Positions 35,928 to 44,464 of a DNA stretch of 64,000 nt are shown here, piece by piece. This DNA comes from Gammaproteobacteria bacterium (GTDB taxonomy: Bacteria > Pseudomonadota > Gammaproteobacteria > Nevskiales > Nevskiaceae). A model generated the notes under the pieces. It did not search any database and had not been told where the DNA came from. It was given only the letters and a program-made list of their open reading frames with translations. The translations under genes and the position numbers were made by a program. Location: contig JAPLSA010000017.1 in assembly GCA_026398815.1 (NCBI GenBank), positions 310,001-374,000 on the forward strand, given 5' to 3'. Position 1 is the first letter of the stretch. Each line of letters begins with the position of its first letter.

Positions 35928-37286
35928 GTGAAATCGCTGCGCGCCCGGCTGCTGCTGGCGGCCACGCTGGTGCTGGTGGTGTTCATGCTGCTGTGCGGCG
36001 CCGGCCTCGACCAGGCCTTCCGCAGCACCTCGATCCAGGTCCAGCGCGACAAGCAGCTCGGCCTGATCTTCGCGCTGCTCGGCGCAGCCGAATTCGACGA
36101 CAGCGGCGGCGTGCGGATCAACAGCGGCACCCTGCCCGATCCTCGGCTCGGCCGCGTGCAGTCCGGCCTGGAGGCGCTGGTCTTCAACGAGCGCGGCAAG
36201 GTCATCTGGCGCAGCCCGAGCTTCGCCGGCGACGTGCCGGAGCTGCTGGCGCCGGAGGTCGGCAACAGCCTGTTCAGCGACCTCGAAGACCGCTTCGCGA
36301 TGACCTACGGCGTCCGCTGGGTCACCGAAACCGGCGGCCTGCGGCTGTTCGGCGGCGGCAAGAAGAAACAGAGCCGCTACACCGTCGCGATCATGGAGGA
36401 CAAGGCCGACTACCGCGCCCAGCTGCAGGCCTTCCGCCGCGTGCTGTGGACCTGGCTCGGCGGCGCGGCGGTGGCGCTGATCCTGGTCCAGGTGGCAGTG
36501 CTCAGCTGGGGCCTGGCGCCGCTGCGCAAGCTGGTCCGCGAACTGCGCGGCGTGGAATCCGGGCAGCAGTCGCGTATCGAAGCCGGTTACCCGGACGAAC
36601 TCACGCCGCTGGCCGAGGGCCTCAACACCATGATTTCCGCCGAACGCAACCAGCAGCAGCGCTACCGCAACGCGCTCGACGACCTCGCCCACTCGCTGAA
36701 GACCCCGCTGGCCGTGCTGCGCGGCGTGGTGGAAGACCAGACGTTGCCCGCCGATGCCCGCGACCGCATGGTCGACCCGGTCGACCGCATGCAGCAGATC
36801 ACCCATCACCAGCTGCGCAAGGCCGCCGCCGCCGGCCGCCGCACGCTCGCCGAGCCGGTCCGGCTGAGGCCGCTGACCGACAAGATCGTCGGCGCGCTGG
36901 TCAAGGTCTACGCCACCAAGCAGCTCCGCTTCACGATCGACATCGCCGACAGCCTGAAGGCCCGTGCCGACGAAGGCGATCTCTACGAACTGCTCGGCAA
37001 TCTGCTCGACAACGCCGCCAAATGGGCCAGGACCGAGGTACGCATGCAGGCCGACATCCGCAATCGGATGCTGGTGCTGGTGATCGACGACGACGGCCCC
37101 GGCTTCCCCGAAGACGCCGACAAGCTGCTCAGCCGCGGCGTCCGCGCCGACAGCATCACGCCTGGCCAGGGCATCGGCCTGGGCGCGGTCGCGGAACTGG
37201 TGAAGGTCTACGACGGCAGCGTCGAGCTGTCGCGTGCGGATGCAGGGCTGGGCGGCGCGCGGGTGACGGTCAGCCTGTCGGTCTGA
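35928..37286 (+). CDS. PhoQ-like sensor histidine kinase
   Basis: 452 residues from a GTG. Two membrane helices (about 8-27 and 172-192) enclose a periplasmic sensor domain with acidic stretches. A HAMP-like linker leads to the H-box DLAHSLKTPLAVL, then N-box NLLDNAAKWA, G1 DDDGPGF and G2 GQGIGLG. The short H-box context (HSLKTPLAVL) is the PhoQ form. It partners the upstream response regulator. The ligand, perhaps Mg2+ or cationic peptides as for PhoQ, cannot be proven here. Confidence 0.9.
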   Translation: MKSLRARLLLAATLVLVVFMLLCGAGLDQAFRSTSIQVQRDKQLGLIFALLGAAEFDDSGGVRINSGTLPDPRLGRVQSGLEALVFNERGKVIWRSPSFAGDVPELLAPEVGNSLFSDLEDRFAMTYGVRWVTETGGLRLFGGGKKKQSRYTVAIMEDKADYRAQLQAFRRVLWTWLGGAAVALILVQVAVLSWGLAPLRKLVRELRGVESGQQSRIEAGYPDELTPLAEGLNTMISAERNQQQRYRNALDDLAHSLKTPLAVLRGVVEDQTLPADARDRMVDPVDRMQQITHHQLRKAAAAGRRTLAEPVRLRPLTDKIVGALVKVYATKQLRFTIDIADSLKARADEGDLYELLGNLLDNAAKWARTEVRMQADIRNRMLVLVIDDDGPGFPEDADKLLSRGVRADSITPGQGIGLGAVAELVKVYDGSVELSRADAGLGGARVTVSLSV

Positions 37287-37356
37287 ACGGATCGTCGGGC
37301 CTCGCTCCGCGGCCTCGGTACCGACCGGACGACTGCAGCGCCTTGGGCCATTGCGC

Positions 37357-37380
37357 TTAACGTTGACGATGTTACGTTAA
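37357..37380. promoter_or_regulatory. Palindromic operator candidate upstream of the SOI-like gene
   Basis: A perfect 7-bp inverted repeat TTAACGT/ACGTTAA with a 10-nt spacer, in an AT-rich island within a GC-rich 244-nt gap, about 150 nt before the SOI-like gene. The symmetry suits a dimeric repressor or activator binding over a promoter. No regulator gene lies directly beside it. Confidence 0.45.
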
Positions 37381-37530
37381 TGCTGTGTACTGAATCCGGG
37401 TGCGGCCTCGCAGGCCGCTGATCGCGGCCCGTCTGGCCGCGCACCCTGCCGCACCGTCCCGCGTCGTCAGACAGCGCGCGACTGCGGCAATCTCGCACTC
37501 ACATACCGACAAGAACGAAGGGGAAGACCG

Positions 37531-38037
37531 ATGGATCAGGAGTCCTGGGTAGTTGCGGGCAAGGGGTTTTCAGACCGGATCAGCGGCAAGCTGCTCACGC
37601 ACTGCTTCATCATGATGTTCTTGGGCTTCATGGGCGGATTCGTCTGGCTCATCGCGCTGGCCGGCAATGTCTTCCACATCGTGCCGCTGCCGCGCTTCGA
37701 GATCATCGTGCCCGACCAGAAGGAGCTGCTGCGGAACGTCCACGTCGGAACGATCCTGAACTCGATCTACGTGATGGCGATGGTGGCCTTGAGCGGGCGG
37801 CTGAACTTCAGCGTCCGGCAGGCCAAGTGGGTGTACTACTGGGCCATCGTGCTGCTGTGGGGAAACATGATCGGCTACTCCACCGCCGTCTACGCCCCGG
37901 AACGCGGCCTGCAGCCGATCGGCGACTGGCCGAACCTGGTGTCCTACGGCACGTTCTATATCGCCGTCGTTGCGGCCACCATCACCACCGGCATCTGCCT
38001 GTACAACGCCATCCGCGCCGGCCGCAGCCCGGCTTGA
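37531..38037 (+). CDS. Styrene-oxide-isomerase-like membrane protein
   Basis: 168 residues with four membrane helices. It resembles StyC: StyC's AHSGPALNGMMVIAVA corresponds to VHVGTILNSIYVMAMVA here, keeping the His and Asn, and the later block keeps NxxGY and the PxRGL of NFSPNRGL (here YAPERGLQPIG). Family knowledge: StyC is a heme-b membrane enzyme that isomerises epoxides to aldehydes (Meinwald rearrangement). GGGGAAG precedes the ATG. No styrene monooxygenase or aldehyde dehydrogenase gene is adjacent, so the substrate may be different. Assignment is by remembered similarity, not alignment. Confidence 0.65.
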   Translation: MDQESWVVAGKGFSDRISGKLLTHCFIMMFLGFMGGFVWLIALAGNVFHIVPLPRFEIIVPDQKELLRNVHVGTILNSIYVMAMVALSGRLNFSVRQAKWVYYWAIVLLWGNMIGYSTAVYAPERGLQPIGDWPNLVSYGTFYIAVVAATITTGICLYNAIRAGRSPA

Positions 38038-38049
38038 GGACCTGCTGGC

Positions 38050-38076
38050 GGCAGCCTGTGCGAACTGACGGCTGCC
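38050..38076. terminator. Possible hairpin between convergent genes
   Basis: A 7-bp inverted repeat GGCAGCC/GGCTGCC with a 13-nt loop in the 73-nt gap between the SOI-like gene and dbpA. No T-tract; weak. Confidence 0.3.
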
Positions 38077-38110
38077 CGCAGCGCCTGATGGCGGTGCTGC
38101 AGGCAGCCAC

Positions 38111-39496
38111 TCAATCGATCGGCCGCACCCGGAAGTTCTTGCCCTTGATCTTGCCGGCCTTCAGCCCTTCGATCGCGCTCTTGGCGAAGCGGCGGTCGAT
38201 GGCGACGTAGGTTCGGGTATCGAAGCTCGAAATCTTGCCGACCGCTTCCTTGGCAAGCCCGGCAGCGCCGGTCAGCGCGCCGAGCAGGTCGCCGGGGCGC
38301 AGCTTGTCGCGGCGGCCGGCGTCGATGCAGATGGTCACGAACACCGGCGGCACCGGACGATCCGGTGACAGCGCCGACATCGGCAGCTTGGCCGTCGTCG
38401 CAGTGAAGCCGAGCTTGGCTTCGATGGCGGTCAGGCGGCTGCGCTCACGGGCGGTGAACAGGTGCAAAGCGGTGCCGCGCTTGCCGGCCCGGCCGGTGCG
38501 GCCGACGCGGTGGACGTGCTGGTCCGGCTCCAGTGGCAGCTCGTAGCTGATCACCAGCGCCAGTTCCTTGATGTCCAGGCCACGGGCAGCGACATCGGTG
38601 GCGATCAGCACACGGGCCGAGCCGTTGATGAAACGCACCAGCACTTCGTCGCGGTCGCGCTGGTCGATATCGCCATGCAGCGACAGCACCGAAAAGCCGC
38701 GCTTGCGCAGCTGCACTTCCAGATCCTGGGCGTCGTTCTTGGTGTGCGCGAAGACCAGCGCGGACTCCGGCCGCTGGGTGCTCAGCAGGTGCGCCAGCGC
38801 ATCGAGGCGGCGGGTCGGCTCCACTTCGTAGAACGTCTGTTCGATCTGGGCGGTGACGACCTCGTGGTCGACAGTGATCGTCACCGGCTCACGCTGCAGC
38901 CGCTTCGACAACACCCGGACGGCATCCGGAAACGTCGCCGAGAAGAACAGCGTCTGCCGGCTCGCCGGCGTGCGTTCGACGATCGCGCGGCTGGCCGCCT
39001 CGAAATCGCCGTCGAGCATGCGGTCGGCCTCGTCGAGCACCAGCATCCTCAGGCCACCGAGCTTCAGGTGGCCGTCGTCGATCAGTTCCTGCACCCGGCC
39101 GGCCATGCCGACGACGATGTGCGGATCGTGTTCCAGCGACGCCACCTGCGGCCGCTTGGAAATGCCGCCGCCGATCACGGTCAGCTTCACGTTCGGCAGG
39201 CAGCGCGCCAGATTGCGGATTTCACGGGCGATCTGGTCGGCCAGTTCGCGGGTCGGGCACAGGATCAGCGCCTGCGTGCTCGGCACCGCCGGGTCGATCT
39301 TCGACAGCACGCCGAGGCCGTAGGCGGCCGTTTTGCCGCTACCGGTGCGGGCCTGGCCGATCACGTCGCGGCCGGCAAGGATCACCGGCAGGCTCTGCGC
39401 CTGGATCGGCGTCATGGTGTGGAACGCCAGCGAATCCAGCGCCTGCAGCAGCAGCGGATTCAGCGGGAGCGTTGCGAAAGCTTGCGGGTTTTCCAC
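38111..39496 (-). CDS. dbpA: DEAD-box ATP-dependent RNA helicase DbpA
   Basis: 461 residues from a GTG (VENPQAFATLPL), close to the E. coli DbpA length. Motifs: Q-motif TMTPIQAQ, motif I ARTGSGKTA, Ia PTRELADQ, II DEADRML, III SAT, and VI HRVGRTGRAG. The C-terminal domain carries the DbpA-specific RNA-binding tail (RPGDLLGALTGAAGL, KIKGKNFRVR) that targets 23S rRNA hairpin 92 for 50S assembly. Odd points: the usual TPGR reads MAGR and the MGF after DEADRMLD reads GDF. It is convergent with the SOI-like gene. Confidence 0.92.
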   Translation of the reverse strand: MENPQAFATLPLNPLLLQALDSLAFHTMTPIQAQSLPVILAGRDVIGQARTGSGKTAAYGLGVLSKIDPAVPSTQALILCPTRELADQIAREIRNLARCLPNVKLTVIGGGISKRPQVASLEHDPHIVVGMAGRVQELIDDGHLKLGGLRMLVLDEADRMLDGDFEAASRAIVERTPASRQTLFFSATFPDAVRVLSKRLQREPVTITVDHEVVTAQIEQTFYEVEPTRRLDALAHLLSTQRPESALVFAHTKNDAQDLEVQLRKRGFSVLSLHGDIDQRDRDEVLVRFINGSARVLIATDVAARGLDIKELALVISYELPLEPDQHVHRVGRTGRAGKRGTALHLFTARERSRLTAIEAKLGFTATTAKLPMSALSPDRPVPPVFVTICIDAGRRDKLRPGDLLGALTGAAGLAKEAVGKISSFDTRTYVAIDRRFAKSAIEGLKAGKIKGKNFRVRPID

Positions 39497-39681
39497 GGGC
39501 GAACACCATTGATCAGCCGCGCCGGCCGGCGCGGGCCGCGAATTGTGAGGCCAGGCCCGGCCGCGTGCAGGCGCGCCGCCGTTCGGGGTCCGGAAGGCAC
39601 CGCCGGTCCGCCGCCAAACCGTCGCGACTCCAGTTCCGGCGCCGGCGGCCGATCTGCGGACAGACGCCACCGGAGCCTTCG

Positions 39682-40194
39682 ATGCCGTGCCGAATCCCTG
39701 CTTCCCGACGTTTCGCCGCCGCGCTCGCCGCCGGCAGCCTGATCGCGATGCCTGCCGCCGATGCCGCCACTGCCAGCGGCAGCCTCACCGTCACTGCCTC
39801 GGTGGCGTCGGTGTGCCTGATCGCCAACGGCACGCTGGCCTTCGGCAGCTACGACCCGACGGCCGCCTCGGCGCTGAACGGCAGCACCACCGTCACCCTC
39901 ACCTGCACGCTCGGCACGCCGTACCAGATCGGCCTCGATGCCGGCACCGGGGCCGGCGCCACGGTGGCGCTGCGGCGCCTGAGCAGCGGCGGCAACACGC
40001 TGGGCTATCACCTGTTCCGCGACGCCAGCCGCACGCTGAACTGGGGCAACACGCCGGGCACCGACACGCTGGACGCCACGTCGTCGGCCAGCGCGCTGAC
40101 CAACACCATCACCATCTACGGCCAGATTCCGGCCAGCGCTGCCGTGCCCACCGGCAGCTACAGCGACAGCGTCGCGATCACCGTCAACTACTGA
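39682..40194 (+). CDS. Csu-type fimbrial subunit (spore coat U domain)
   Basis: 170 residues with a signal peptide ending near AADAA. The spore-coat-U/Csu pilin pattern is clear: ASVCLIANGTLAFGSYDP, TLTCTLGTPYQIGLDAG, and the terminal PTGSYSDSVAITVNY. It is the first of a four-gene archaic chaperone-usher cluster and would be the major or minor pilin. Two cysteines form the expected disulfide. The start ATG at 39682 was chosen for the signal peptide. Confidence 0.9.
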   Translation: MPCRIPASRRFAAALAAGSLIAMPAADAATASGSLTVTASVASVCLIANGTLAFGSYDPTAASALNGSTTVTLTCTLGTPYQIGLDAGTGAGATVALRRLSSGGNTLGYHLFRDASRTLNWGNTPGTDTLDATSSASALTNTITIYGQIPASAAVPTGSYSDSVAITVNY

Positions 40195-40213
40195 GCCCGG
40201 AAGGCCACGCGCC

Positions 40214-40957
40214 ATGCGCCGCTCCCTCGCCGTCGCCGCGCTTGCCGTGCTGCCGCTGGCGGCCGAAGCCGGCGCGCTGACCGTCAATCCGATCCGCCTT
40301 GAACTGGCTGCCGGCCAGGCCGCCACCTCGATGACCATCGGCAACGCCGCCGATGCGCCAGCCACCGTGCAGGTCAGCGTCCAGCGCTGGCAGCATCGCG
40401 ACGGCGCCGACCAGTTGGAGCCCGCCACCGGCGGCGACGCGCCGATCATCACGCCGCCGATGTTCCAGCTGGCGCCCGGCGCCAGCCAGATCGTCCGCAT
40501 CGGCTTCGCCGGCCGTCATGCCACGGCCGAGGAAGGTCGCTGGCGGCTGGTCGTCGAGGAACTGCCGCCGGCCCAGGCCCAGGCTCAGGCCCAAACGCTG
40601 CCGGTGGCGCTGGCGCCGATGCAGATCGCCACCCGGCTGCGGGTCAGCCTGCCGCTGTTCCGGCTGCCGGCCGTGGTCCGCTCGCAACTCGACTGGCAGC
40701 TCGATCGCGCGTCGTCCGGCAGCAGTCCGGCGCTGGTCGTGGTCAATCGCGGCACCACCACCGAACGGATCGACCGTGCCCAGCTGCACGGCGGCGACGC
40801 CGCGCTGGCCGGCATCGCCGGGCCGGTCTACCTGTTTCCCGGCGAGCAGCGCCGCTTTCCGCTGCCGGCCTCGGCGATCGCCGCGACGGCGCCGCAGCTG
40901 AGCGTCGCCGGCAGCGTGCCGCTCGATGACCATGCGCTGGCCTGGCCGGCGGAATGA
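40214..40957 (+). CDS. Periplasmic fimbrial chaperone
   Basis: 247 residues with a short signal peptide (LPLAAEAGA). PapD-like two-domain chaperone: LTVNPIRLELAAGQAATSMTI in the first domain, then FQLAPGASQIVRIGF and the conserved Arg/Lys subunit-binding sites. It binds pilin subunits in the periplasm by donor-strand complementation. It follows the first subunit by 19 nt and overlaps the usher by about 30 nt. Confidence 0.9.
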   Translation: MRRSLAVAALAVLPLAAEAGALTVNPIRLELAAGQAATSMTIGNAADAPATVQVSVQRWQHRDGADQLEPATGGDAPIITPPMFQLAPGASQIVRIGFAGRHATAEEGRWRLVVEELPPAQAQAQAQTLPVALAPMQIATRLRVSLPLFRLPAVVRSQLDWQLDRASSGSSPALVVVNRGTTTERIDRAQLHGGDAALAGIAGPVYLFPGEQRRFPLPASAIAATAPQLSVAGSVPLDDHALAWPAE

Positions 40958-43286
40958 GCGGCGCGCACTGCTGATCGTCGCTGCGGCCGGCCACGCGGCT
41001 GCCGCGCAGGCCGGCGTGATCGCCACCGAAGCGGTCTGGTTCGCAGCCGATCCCTGCCCGGCCCACGGCGTCGCCATGACGCCGCTGAGCGGACGCCGCG
41101 CTGTGCTCAGTGTCCACGCCCATCCCGGCCAGCCGGCCGAAGACACCGTGCTGCTGATGGGGGCCGATGCCCGCTGGCGCGCCCCGTACGACAGCTGGCA
41201 GCGCTGGACGCCGCTGCCGCCGTCGGCCGTGGAAACCGATGCCGACGGCCAGCGCTGGGCGGTGCTCGATGCCGATCAGGGCCTGATGCTGCGCCACGAT
41301 GCCTGCACGGCGGAGCTGTGGATCGACGCCAATCCGCAACGCGTGCAGGCCCTGCGCTTCGACGACGACAACCGGCCCGAGCTCAGCCCGGCGGCACTCG
41401 GCGGCTATCTGAACCTCGATGCCCGCTACGGCGGCCTGGCTGGCCGCGACGCCGCCAGCAGCCTGATCGATCTCGGCGCCTTCGGCCGGCTCGGCAGCGG
41501 CCGGTCCAGCGTCTACCTGGATCGCCGCATCCTGCGCCGGCTCGACAGCTACTGGCTGGTCGACGATGCCGACCAGCTGCGCCGCATCCGCCTCGGCGAT
41601 GCCGTGACCCGCAGCGCCGACTGGGAAACTCCGGTCCGCTTCGCCGGCCTGCAATGGGGTACCGAATTCGCGCTGCAGCCGGATCGCATCACCTTTCCGC
41701 TGCCCTCGATCGCCGGCTCGGCCGCGCTGGCCTCCACCGCGCAGCTGTACGTCAACGGCGTCCGCCAGGCCCGGCCGCAGCCGCTGGAAGCCGGCGATTT
41801 CCGCTTCGACAGCGTGCCGACCTTGACCGGCAGCGGCGAGCTGCAGGTGAAGCTGCGCGATGCGCTGGGCCGCGAGCAGACCATCACCCAGCCGTTCTAC
41901 GCCTCGCCGAGGCTGCTGGCGTCAGGGCTGCGCGAGCAGGTGCTCGAAGCCGGCCTGCTGCGCGAGGACTACGCCGGCACCGATGATCGCTACACCCGCC
42001 CTTTGCTGGCCGCTGGCCTGCGGCAGGGGCTTGATGACCGGCTGACCGCGCAGCTACGCGCCAGCGCCACCGACCGCCGCCAGGTCGCCGGCGCCGGGCT
42101 GGACCGCATCGTGCCGGCGCTCGGGCTGTTCAGCGCCGGCGGCGCGCTGTCGAACGGCGAACGCGGCGCCGGCGCGCAGCTGAGCCTGGCGTTCGAACGC
42201 ATCGACGAACACTTCAGCCTGTCGCTGCGCCACCGCATGGCCAGCCGCGACTACAGCGATCCCGGCCGCGCGCCGGGCAGCCTCCGGCTGTCCGACGCCG
42301 CACGGCTGTCCTGGCGGCTGCCGGGCAGCGGCACCGCCAGCGTCGTCTATCTCGACGAACAGGGCTGGACCGCCGACGCGGCCGGCAGCCGCCTGGCCGG
42401 CTTCGGCTGGAGCCAGTCGTTCGGCCGCGACCTACAGGCCTACGCCAGCTGGCTGCACGCGCTGCACGGCGCCGGCGGCGACAGCCTGGTGATCGGCCTG
42501 ACTTCGACGTTCGGCCACGGCAGCAGCGCCGGCCTGCAGGCCGGCCGCGACGGCGACGCCAGCCGCCTGCTGGCGACCGCCCAGCACGCGCCCGAAGGAC
42601 CGCTGGGCCTGGCGTGGCGCGCCAGCGCCGATGCCGACGACCGTGGCCTGCGCGAAGCGGAAGCCGCCTGGAACACGACGCGCGGCCGTTACGCTGTCGG
42701 CTACGCCGGCATCGACGGTCGCAGCGCGCCCAGCGCCGGGCTGCAGACCGCGCTGGCGATCGTCGATGGCCGCAGCTACTGGTCGGCGCCGATCCGCGAC
42801 AGCTTCGCGGTGGTCGACACCGGCGGCGTCGCCGACGTGCGGGTGCTGCGCGAGAACCAGCTGGTCGGCCGCAGCGACGCCAGCGGCCATCTGCTGCTGG
42901 CCGATCTGCAGCCGTTCCAGCGCAACCGCCTGGCGATCGACGATCGCGATCTGCCGGTGGCGCTCGGCATCGTCGCCGGCAGCCAGTCGGTGGTGCCGCC
43001 GGCCGGCGCCGGCATCGCCGTGCATTTCGAAGTCGATCATCACAGCCGGCAGCGGCTGCGGCTGGTCGACGAGCAGGACCAGCCGATTCCGGCCGGCGCG
43101 GCGCTGTGGCGCGATGCCGAGCCGCTGCCGTTGCCGGTCGGCTACGACGGGCTGGTCTACGCCGAGCTTGGCAGCACCCGAGGACATCTCAGCGCCCAGT
43201 GGCCGGGCGGCTCCTGCACGGCCGCGCTGCCGGCCAGCGGCGACACCCTGCGCTGCCGCGTCACCCATCTGCAGGCGCGCCGATGA
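40926..43286 (+). CDS. Fimbrial outer membrane usher
   Basis: 786 residues with a signal peptide. Usher features are VYLDRRILRRLDSYWLVDDA, the barrel region with QLYVNGVRQARPQPLEAGDFRFDS and PTLTGSGELQVKLRD, then PAGAGIAVHFEV toward the plug/C-terminal domains. It forms the outer-membrane pore that assembles the fimbria. ATG at 40926 overlaps the end of the chaperone gene; ATG at 40932 is an alternative. Its stop overlaps the start of the next subunit gene. Confidence 0.9.
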   Translation: MTMRWPGRRNERRALLIVAAAGHAAAAQAGVIATEAVWFAADPCPAHGVAMTPLSGRRAVLSVHAHPGQPAEDTVLLMGADARWRAPYDSWQRWTPLPPSAVETDADGQRWAVLDADQGLMLRHDACTAELWIDANPQRVQALRFDDDNRPELSPAALGGYLNLDARYGGLAGRDAASSLIDLGAFGRLGSGRSSVYLDRRILRRLDSYWLVDDADQLRRIRLGDAVTRSADWETPVRFAGLQWGTEFALQPDRITFPLPSIAGSAALASTAQLYVNGVRQARPQPLEAGDFRFDSVPTLTGSGELQVKLRDALGREQTITQPFYASPRLLASGLREQVLEAGLLREDYAGTDDRYTRPLLAAGLRQGLDDRLTAQLRASATDRRQVAGAGLDRIVPALGLFSAGGALSNGERGAGAQLSLAFERIDEHFSLSLRHRMASRDYSDPGRAPGSLRLSDAARLSWRLPGSGTASVVYLDEQGWTADAAGSRLAGFGWSQSFGRDLQAYASWLHALHGAGGDSLVIGLTSTFGHGSSAGLQAGRDGDASRLLATAQHAPEGPLGLAWRASADADDRGLREAEAAWNTTRGRYAVGYAGIDGRSAPSAGLQTALAIVDGRSYWSAPIRDSFAVVDTGGVADVRVLRENQLVGRSDASGHLLLADLQPFQRNRLAIDDRDLPVALGIVAGSQSVVPPAGAGIAVHFEVDHHSRQRLRLVDEQDQPIPAGAALWRDAEPLPLPVGYDGLVYAELGSTRGHLSAQWPGGSCTAALPASGDTLRCRVTHLQARR

Positions 43287-43738
43287 CGCGGCTGCCACTT
43301 GCGCTGGTCGTGGTCGGTCTGCTGCTGGCGCCGCGCGCCGAAGCGCTGCTGGCCAGCTGCACGGCCTCGTCCACCGGCGTCGCCTTCGGCAGCTACAACC
43401 CGATCGCGGCGACGCCGACCTACGCCGGCGGCAATGTCGCCGTGACCTGTAGCGGCCTCGGCCTGCTGGTCAGCTACACGGTCCTGCTGTCCGGCGGCGG
43501 CAGCGGCAATGTCGCCAGCCGGCGGATGAACGCCGGGGCCCGGCTGCTGCCGTACAACGTCTACACCAGCGCGGCCTACACCACGGTCTGGGACAACGTC
43601 ACCGGCGTTTCCGGCGGCTTCCTGATCGGGCTTGGCAGCACCACGTTCAATCACCCGGTCTATGGCCGCATCCTGGCCCAGCAGCCGGCACCGGCCGGCA
43701 GCTACAGCGACAGTCTGGTGATCACGGTGAACTATTGA
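43283..43738 (+). CDS. Second Csu-type fimbrial subunit
   Basis: 151 residues with a signal peptide ending near APRAEA. Same spore-coat-U fold: SCTASSTGVAFGSYNPIA, NVAVTCSGLGLLVSYTVLLS, and a C-terminal PAGSYSDSLVITVNY nearly identical to that of the first subunit. As the last gene after the usher it probably takes the tip-adhesin place (CsuE-like), though it is shorter than CsuE. It is translationally coupled to the usher by a 4-nt overlap. Confidence 0.85.
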   Translation: MTRLPLALVVVGLLLAPRAEALLASCTASSTGVAFGSYNPIAATPTYAGGNVAVTCSGLGLLVSYTVLLSGGGSGNVASRRMNAGARLLPYNVYTSAAYTTVWDNVTGVSGGFLIGLGSTTFNHPVYGRILAQQPAPAGSYSDSLVITVNY

Positions 43739-43789
43739 GGGCGGCGTGGATTCGGGTAGCGTGCGCGCATCGCCACCTCCGGAAGCCCC

Positions 43790-44344
43790 ATGAACAGCGT
43801 CATCGACGAACTCCGCGCCCAGGCCCAGGCCAGCGGCAACAAGCTGAGCCGCAGCGAGCAACGGGTGATCGACCGGGTGGCCCGACGGCTGCACGTCAGC
43901 CGCGACACCCAGCGCGCCTACGAAGACGCGATGACGTTCGGCGAGCGTCTGGCCGACCGCATCGCCGCGTTCGGCGGCTCCTGGACCTTCATCCTGATCT
44001 TCCTCGGCCTGCTGGCCGCCTGGGTGCTGGTCAACACGGTGATCCTGTCGCGGGTCGGCACGCAGTTCGATCCCTACCCGTACGTGTTCCTGAACCTGAT
44101 CCTGTCGATGCTGGCGGCGATCCAGGCGCCGGTGATCATGATGTCGCAGAACCGGCAGGCGACGAAGGACCGCGCCGCCGCCGAGCACGACTACGAAGTC
44201 AACCTGAAGGCGGAGCTGGAAATCCTGGCGCTGCACCAGAAGGTCGACGCGCTGCGCGAGCGCCAGTGGATCGAACTGGTCGAGATGCAGCGGCGGCAGA
44301 TCGAGCTGCTGGAGCGCCTGCTGATCGATCGCAGCAGCGACTGA
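43790..44344 (+). CDS. DUF1003 family membrane protein
   Basis: 184 residues. Two membrane helices near 64-84 and 100-120, separated by a short loop, then a long charged coiled coil. Family blocks: FGERLADRIAAFGGSWTFI, NLILSMLAAIQAPVIMMSQNRQ and the DR...AEHDYEVNLKAELEI stretch. Membrane protein of unknown function. It begins 51 nt after the fimbrial cluster; cotranscription is unclear. Confidence 0.9.
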   Translation: MNSVIDELRAQAQASGNKLSRSEQRVIDRVARRLHVSRDTQRAYEDAMTFGERLADRIAAFGGSWTFILIFLGLLAAWVLVNTVILSRVGTQFDPYPYVFLNLILSMLAAIQAPVIMMSQNRQATKDRAAAEHDYEVNLKAELEILALHQKVDALRERQWIELVEMQRRQIELLERLLIDRSSD

Positions 44345-44378
44345 ACGCCCCGCCGCTTGCGCCACTTTTGCCGGCAAA

Positions 44379-44393
44379 CGATAATCACTCTCA
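44379..44393 (+). promoter_or_regulatory. Fur box candidate
   Basis: CGATAATCACTCTCA matches the 7-1-7 Fur consensus TGATAATNATTATCA at 11 of 14 positions. It lies 72 nt upstream of the TonB-receptor start, where Fur would repress under iron sufficiency. Confidence 0.6.
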
Positions 44394-44464
44394 ACTAGGC
44401 AGCGCGCGACACCAGCCACCGAATCCCGCCGCAACAGCGGCTTTTCCAGGCTGGAGATGTTTCG

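Noticed and set aside
37208-37498. A 96-codon minus-strand frame over the gap before the SOI-like gene.
   Set aside because: No ribosome site or domain, and it would cover the palindromic promoter-like region and the sensor-kinase end.
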